Source: Roseiarcus sp963809245 (GTDB lineage: Bacteria > Pseudomonadota > Alphaproteobacteria > Rhizobiales > Beijerinckiaceae). Taken from it: a DNA stretch of 64,000 bases. Made by a program: the position numbers and the translations under genes. The first letter of the stretch is position 1, and each line of letters opens with the position of its first letter. The notes beneath the pieces are model-generated. The model was not told the origin of the DNA. It searched no databases and was given only the letters and a program-made list of their open reading frames with translations. Below are positions 59,990-64,000 of this stretch, one piece after another. The DNA lies in assembly GCA_963809245.1 (NCBI GenBank), contig CAWEIU010000009.1:310001-374000 (forward strand). Direction: 5' to 3'.

Positions 59990-61099
59990 ATGAAAGCGAA
60001 GATCATGAATCGCGACCTCGCCAAAGCCGGTCTTGTCGAGACAGGGCGTCCGGCGATCAAGAAGGATCCCGGGAAGATCGGCGTGCTGTTGATCAATCTC
60101 GGCACGCCGGAGAGCCCCGGCTATTGGCCGGTGCGGCGCTACCTCTCGGAGTTCCTCAGCGACCGGCGCGTCATCGAAAACCATCCGCTGTGGTGGCAGC
60201 CGCTGCTGCAGGGCTTGATTCTGACGACGAGGCCCTTCCGCACCGGCGCCGCATACCGCGGCATTTGGCGCAACGACAGCAACGAATCGCCCTTGCGTCG
60301 TCACACCCGGATGCAGGCGGTGGAGCTGGCGCTAGACTGGGCCGGAGCGCCGGACGTGCGCGTCGACTGGGCGATGCGCTATGGGCGCCCGTCGATCGCG
60401 GAGCGGCTGCGATATCTGGCCGACAAGGGCTGTGACCGGATCCTGACGGTTCCGCTCTACCCGCAATACAGCGCTTCGACGACGGCAACCGTCAACGATG
60501 CGGTGTTTCGCGCGTTGATGGGTATGCGTCGTCAGCCGGCGGTTCGCACCGCGCCGTCCTTCACCGATCATCCACTTTACATCAAAGGCGTTGCGAATCG
60601 CATTCGCCAGGCGCTCCGCGGACTCGACTGGGAGCCGCAATTGATCGTGGGTTCGTTCCACGGCTTGCCGCAGCGCTACGTGGACGCCGGCGATCCGTAT
60701 CCCGCCGAGTGCGAGCGGACGATGACGGCGCTTCGTCAGGAAATGGCCATCTCGGCGGAGCGCTTCCCGATGACGTTCCAGTCGCGGTTCGGCCGCGAGC
60801 CCTGGCTCACGCCTTACACCGCCGAATATGTCGCGGCGCTGCCGGCGCAAGGCGTGAAACGAATCGCGGTTGTGGCGCCTGGCTTCCTCTCCGATTGCAT
60901 CGAGACGCTCGACGAATTGGGGCGCGAACTGCGCGAGTCGTTTCTCGGCCAGGGGGGCGAGCAATTCTGCCTCGTCCCCTGTCTGAACGAGAGCCGGGAG
61001 GCCGTCCGACTGCTCGACGCGCTCGTCTGCGAGGAACTCGCCGGGTGGATTCCCGGCTGCGACACGGCCCCGCCTTGCCTGAAGGCTTCCGCCGCTTGA
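59990..61099 (+). CDS. hemH: Ferrochelatase
   Basis: A 369-residue enzyme that inserts Fe2+ into protoporphyrin IX. Landmarks are GVLLINLGTPESP (31-43), the family signature FHGLPQRYVDAGDPYP with its catalytic His, and a conserved C-terminal FLSDCIETLDEL with the active-site Glu. It starts three bases after hemA, so the first and last heme-synthesis genes share a transcript. Confidence 0.95.
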   Translation: MKAKIMNRDLAKAGLVETGRPAIKKDPGKIGVLLINLGTPESPGYWPVRRYLSEFLSDRRVIENHPLWWQPLLQGLILTTRPFRTGAAYRGIWRNDSNESPLRRHTRMQAVELALDWAGAPDVRVDWAMRYGRPSIAERLRYLADKGCDRILTVPLYPQYSASTTATVNDAVFRALMGMRRQPAVRTAPSFTDHPLYIKGVANRIRQALRGLDWEPQLIVGSFHGLPQRYVDAGDPYPAECERTMTALRQEMAISAERFPMTFQSRFGREPWLTPYTAEYVAALPAQGVKRIAVVAPGFLSDCIETLDELGRELRESFLGQGGEQFCLVPCLNESREAVRLLDALVCEELAGWIPGCDTAPPCLKASAA

Positions 61100-61111
61100 G
61101 CGCTGCCGACG

Positions 61112-61720
61112 TTACACGGCAGGCCTTGTCGAGGCCATCGACGGGCGCTGGTCGAAGCGTGCGAACCAAGCCGCGGTCGCCGGATGCGAGTCGCGCCATT
61201 TGAGACCGGCGAAGCGCAGGTCGAGATAGCCGAGCAGGCAGCCGAAGGCGATCGTGCCGATGTCGAGGCGATCGCCGAACGACGCGGCCGCGGTTTCGAT
61301 TGCGGCGAGGGCGGTGGCGACTTTGTCGAGCTGGCCGTCGATCCAGGGCTTGGATTGCCGCTCGTCCGGGCGGACCGCGGTCTCGTAACGCGCAAGCAGC
61401 GCCGCGCCCAGCGCGCCGTCGCCAATCGCCTGATCGACGAGCGCGCGCCAGCGCGCCGGCCCTTGGGCAGGAAAGAGGCCGCCGCCAGCGAGGCTGTCGA
61501 GATATTCGCAGATGACCCTGCTGTCGGCGAGCATGACGCCTTCGTCGGTGATCAAGGTCGGAACCTGGCCAAGCGGATTGTGGGCGAGGACCTCGCGGTT
61601 CCGGTTAATGGGGTGGGCGGCGGCCGGCAGCTTCTCGATGCGCTCGGCGAGGCCGAGTTCCTGCGCGGCGACCATGACTTTCCGCACGAAGGGCGACGTC
61701 GCAGAATAGTACATCTTCAT
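61112..61720 (-). CDS. Glutathione S-transferase family protein
   Basis: A 202-residue GST. The N-terminal thioredoxin-like domain has YYSATSPFVRKVMVAAQELG with a possible catalytic Ser, then NPLGQVPTLI and DSRVICEYLD for glutathione binding; a helical C-terminal domain follows. The start at 61720 is set by homology (MKMYYSATSP); the open frame reaches further upstream. It is convergent with hemH, 12 bases apart. Substrate unknown. Confidence 0.9.
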   Translation of the reverse strand: MKMYYSATSPFVRKVMVAAQELGLAERIEKLPAAAHPINRNREVLAHNPLGQVPTLITDEGVMLADSRVICEYLDSLAGGGLFPAQGPARWRALVDQAIGDGALGAALLARYETAVRPDERQSKPWIDGQLDKVATALAAIETAAASFGDRLDIGTIAFGCLLGYLDLRFAGLKWRDSHPATAAWFARFDQRPSMASTRPAV

Positions 61721-62081
61721 GAACGTTGGTTTCCTCGCGAACGCGACCCACGACTGCCGCGCGTCGGTCCAGGGGCCGATATAGCCGAATGGCGACGCAG
61801 ATTCGAGCGAGAACGCGCGGCAAGGGCGGCGGGGCGCTCCGATCAGCAAATCGTGTTTCTCGATCGCCGCGATCAATCATCAGGTTGTCATGCGAGCGCC
61901 GAATGGATTGCGGTCGATCGAGCCGGCGCCTCTCCGCCACGCGGGAAGATCTCGCCGGGCAGTGTATTGGCCTGTATCCTCCCTCGCGAAGGGATCCGCC
62001 CGTCATGTCTTCGCGAGGAAGCCAGAATTGCGGCGAGCGTGCGGCCTGAGGCGGCATGCCAAAATCGGAGCGGCGCCGGAC
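61721..62081. other. Divergent gap between GST and the EamA-type permease
   Basis: 361 bases without a convincing gene. Both neighbours' frames are open into it but lose family resemblance. It must carry two promoters; none was recognised with confidence. Confidence 0.45.
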
Positions 62082-63056
62082 ATGACGCAATTCGGATCGA
62101 GCCCCAATTACCGCCTCGGAAGCCTGTACTCGGTCGCCACGGCCTTCCTGCTCGCGACGCAGGAGCCTTTCTCGTTCCTTGCCGCCAAGCGGCTCAACGC
62201 GATGCAGTTCGTCTGCATCACGCAGATCGCTCTCCTGCTTTCCATTCCCCTGTTGCTGACGCGAAGCGTCAGTCGGCGGGACTTTTTCGCCCTCCTGTCC
62301 AACCCCACCAATCTGTGGAGACTGGCGGTCATATTCGCCATCGGGCTGACGGGCCTCCTGTTGTACAATGCGGGCCTGAGCAACGCTCATCCCATCATCA
62401 TCGCGGCGATCCTGAATCTGTCCCCGTTTTGGGCGGCGTTGGTGGCGAGAGTCATTTCGAAGAAGCCCATTCCCATCTCGCGGTCGATCTTCTTTGGCTG
62501 TCTGGCCGGCGCCTTTGCGGGCGCGATGGCGATCCCCCTCAGTCAGATGGACAGCGGCCATATGCCGTCCCTTGCAAGCTTGGCGGAGAGCGCCCTGCAT
62601 GGCAGTTGGATCTATGCGATCCCTGTTCCCATTTGCTCGGCCCTCGGGGGAACGCTGATTGGAAAATGGTTCGTGGAATATGACGAGTTGGCTGCGATCG
62701 CCGCGAACTTCATGGCGTCGACGCTCGTGCTCATACCGTCCACGACATTCATTCTGTATCAGCGGGCGGAACTGCCGACCGGTGAAGCGCTGCCGATCGC
62801 GCTCATGATCGTGGGAACGATCGTCGCCGCGTCGCTGGGTCGCGTTCTCTATCAGATATCCTTGAGCGTCACCGACAACGACAACGGTTTCGTTACGATG
62901 TTCTTCCTGCTGGTTCCGGTGCTGACCAGCCTGATATCCCTGTCGCTGTCGTGGTGGATCCCCGACTTGCATTTCGCGGCGGGAGCGCTGTTCGCCCTGG
63001 GCTTGGTGGTGAACGCGTCGGCGCTTCTGTTGTTCTCGCTCAAATCCTGGCTGTAG
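62082..63056 (+). CDS. EamA/DMT-type membrane transporter
   Basis: A 324-residue inner-membrane protein with about ten hydrophobic helices in two homologous halves (LGSLYSVATAFLLATQEPFS, NAGLSNAHPIIIAAILNLSPFWAAL with core PIIIAAILNLSPFWAAL, and VGTIVAASLGRVLYQISLS). This is the pattern of the drug/metabolite transporter superfamily. The start is placed at MTQFGSS by hydrophobicity and homology; upstream translation is Arg-rich. Substrate unknown. Confidence 0.83.
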   Translation: MTQFGSSPNYRLGSLYSVATAFLLATQEPFSFLAAKRLNAMQFVCITQIALLLSIPLLLTRSVSRRDFFALLSNPTNLWRLAVIFAIGLTGLLLYNAGLSNAHPIIIAAILNLSPFWAALVARVISKKPIPISRSIFFGCLAGAFAGAMAIPLSQMDSGHMPSLASLAESALHGSWIYAIPVPICSALGGTLIGKWFVEYDELAAIAANFMASTLVLIPSTTFILYQRAELPTGEALPIALMIVGTIVAASLGRVLYQISLSVTDNDNGFVTMFFLLVPVLTSLISLSLSWWIPDLHFAAGALFALGLVVNASALLLFSLKSWL

Positions 63057-63411
63057 CAAAATCCGCCTGTTTTGATGCGGCGCACAATGAGATCGAAGAG
63101 CGACGCCAGAGTATCGCCGGTATAAACTTTAGTTTAGTTGTGGGCACTTGCTGGCGGCCCGATGGGGTGCTACCATAATACTAGAAAAATCCGGTGCTTA
63201 GGCCTTTCCGGCAGATCAACGAAGCCGCTGTTGCGCTTGAGCGCGCGGCATCGCCTCTTGCCACAACGTGCGGCATTGTGTCGCGGCGAGTTTCTTCTCG
63301 CTAAGACGTGAACGCGCGAGCGGGGGTGTTGGTCTAAATGCTCTCTCTAGTGTGAGTGAGTCGGGCCGCAGAGGCTAATCGCCAATAGAAATTCCAAAGG
63401 AGCCGTGCGAA
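63057..63411. other. Leader region of the formate dehydrogenase gene
   Basis: 355 bases with an AT-rich patch at 63118-63195 (AAACTTTAGTTTAG, CCATAATACTAG) that is the likely promoter. TTGCTG at 63148-63153 and CATAAT at 63174-63179 are too far apart (20 bases) for a firm call. AAAGGAG (63396-63402) serves the downstream ATG. No RNA gene was recognised. Confidence 0.45.
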
Positions 63412-64000
63412 ATGAATTTAAGTCGTCGAGGCTTCATCAAGCTCACAGGGGCCGGCTTGGCGGCCTCAACTGTCGGAGCGTTAGGCTTTGGCGTCAGCGG
63501 CGAGGCGTTCGCCGCGTCGCTTCGGCCGTTCAAGCTCGAACACGCGACCGAAACCCGCAACACCTGCACCTATTGTTCCGTCGCCTGCGGCATCCTGATC
63601 TATAGTCTCGGCGACAAGGCGAAGAACGCGGTGTCGGACATCATCCACATCGAGGGTGATCCCGATCATCCCGTCAATCGCGGCACGCTGTGCCCCAAGG
63701 GCTCGGCGCTGCTCGACATCGTGCATGCGCCGACGCGCCTGAAAGTTCCCAAGTATCGCGCGCCTGGGACCACGGAATTCAAGCCTGTCAGTTGGGACTT
63801 CGCGCTCGATCGCATCGCCACGCTGATGAAGCAGGATCGCGATGCGAACTTCATCGCCAAGAACAAGGCGGGGACGACGGTCAACCGCTGGATCTCGACG
63901 GGCATGCTGGCCGCGTCCGCGTCCTCGAGCGAGACCGCTTTTCTCACCTGGAAGGTCGCGCGCTCCTTCGGAATGTTGGTCTTCGACAATCAAGCGCGTG
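63412..64000 (+). CDS. Formate dehydrogenase (FdnG/FdoG-type) alpha subunit, 5' part
   Basis: The first 196 residues of a Tat-exported molybdenum/tungsten formate dehydrogenase; the gene runs off the window. The Tat signal is SRRGFIKLTG (residues 4-13), with cleavage after GEAFA. The [4Fe-4S] ligands are in CTYCSVACG, with the fourth Cys in GTLCPKGSALL. The last residues, SFGMLVFDNQAR, precede the active-site Sec/Cys by about two codons in the FdnG family (Sec196 in E. coli), so it cannot be seen whether this enzyme uses selenocysteine. A well-placed AAAGGAG precedes the ATG. Confidence 0.93.
   Translation, partial: MNLSRRGFIKLTGAGLAASTVGALGFGVSGEAFAASLRPFKLEHATETRNTCTYCSVACGILIYSLGDKAKNAVSDIIHIEGDPDHPVNRGTLCPKGSALLDIVHAPTRLKVPKYRAPGTTEFKPVSWDFALDRIATLMKQDRDANFIAKNKAGTTVNRWISTGMLAASASSSETAFLTWKVARSFGMLVFDNQAR

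Noticed and set aside
61605..63059. 484-residue minus-strand open frame
   Set aside because: Opposite the EamA-type permease; Arg/Gln-rich shadow.
63141..63155. Sigma-54-like TGG-N-TGGC pattern before the formate dehydrogenase gene
   Set aside because: GG and GC spacing fits, but the rest of the consensus is poor.
1..64000. Mobile elements, CRISPR arrays, tRNA or rRNA genes
   Set aside because: No transposase, integrase or phage-type gene, no regularly spaced repeats and no cloverleaf-like sequence was recognised.

Overview
The window is GC-rich DNA that is almost entirely coding, with short gaps and many ATGA/GTGA stop-start overlaps. Several features point to an alphaproteobacterium of the Hyphomicrobiales type. 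It has a Shemin-type 5-aminolevulinate synthase (hemA), many sugar ABC transporters, a CO-dehydrogenase-like molybdenum hydroxylase, a 1,979-residue kinase/ATPase/histidine-kinase sensor, a Tat-exported formate dehydrogenase, and GTCATTGCGA...GCAATCC and GTCATCCCCGC dispersed repeats. Genus cannot be fixed from the sequence. No tRNA, rRNA, CRISPR array, transposase or prophage gene was seen.

Layout. (1) 75-11231, plus strand: a sugar uptake and oxidation cluster with two RbsA-type ATPases, a fused double permease, a single permease, a periplasmic binding protein, and four enzymes in line (SDR, 3-hydroxyacyl-CoA-dehydrogenase-like enzyme, beta-keto acid cleavage enzyme, SMP-30 lactonase). Together these suggest oxidation of a sugar to a 3-keto acid followed by acetyl-CoA-dependent cleavage. 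(2) 11555-17494: the giant hybrid sensor kinase. (3) 17530-22953, minus: a MalK-type sugar ABC operon ending in an unrecognised protein. (4) 23467-29471: a NIPSNAP gene, a TetR regulator flanked by two copies of the same palindrome, and a molybdenum hydroxylase operon whose FAD subunit is frameshifted. (5) 29586-36282, minus: LssY-like and RidA genes (both frameshifted), then tkt-gnd(frameshifted)-zwf-HAD of the pentose phosphate route. (6) 36395-38869: an NRAMP-related transporter and a divergent NTF2-like/MarR pair. (7) 39693-48495, minus: an eight-gene operon (binding protein, ATPase, two permeases, DeoR, BtpA/SgcQ, M42 peptidase, FGGY kinase) resembling the E. coli sgc genes with an ABC importer in place of the PTS. 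(8) 49150-54886: a MetNIQ-type transporter, an LLM flavin monooxygenase, a flavin reductase and an ATC hydrolase, which look like organosulfur use. (9) 54942-61099: an alpha/beta-hydrolase-like protein without its nucleophile, oxyR divergent from katA, then hemA-hemH. (10) 61112-64000: a glutathione S-transferase, an EamA-type permease, and the start of a formate dehydrogenase alpha subunit. The window stops just before its expected Sec/Cys codon.

The best candidates for undescribed biology are the beta-keto-acid-cleavage sugar cluster, the sgc-like ABC/FGGY operon with its TGTTCA-AG-TGAACA palindrome, and the TetR-bracketed molybdenum hydroxylase. Four genes between 25 and 34 kb each carry one extra base. 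This is either local gene decay or a patch of sequence error.
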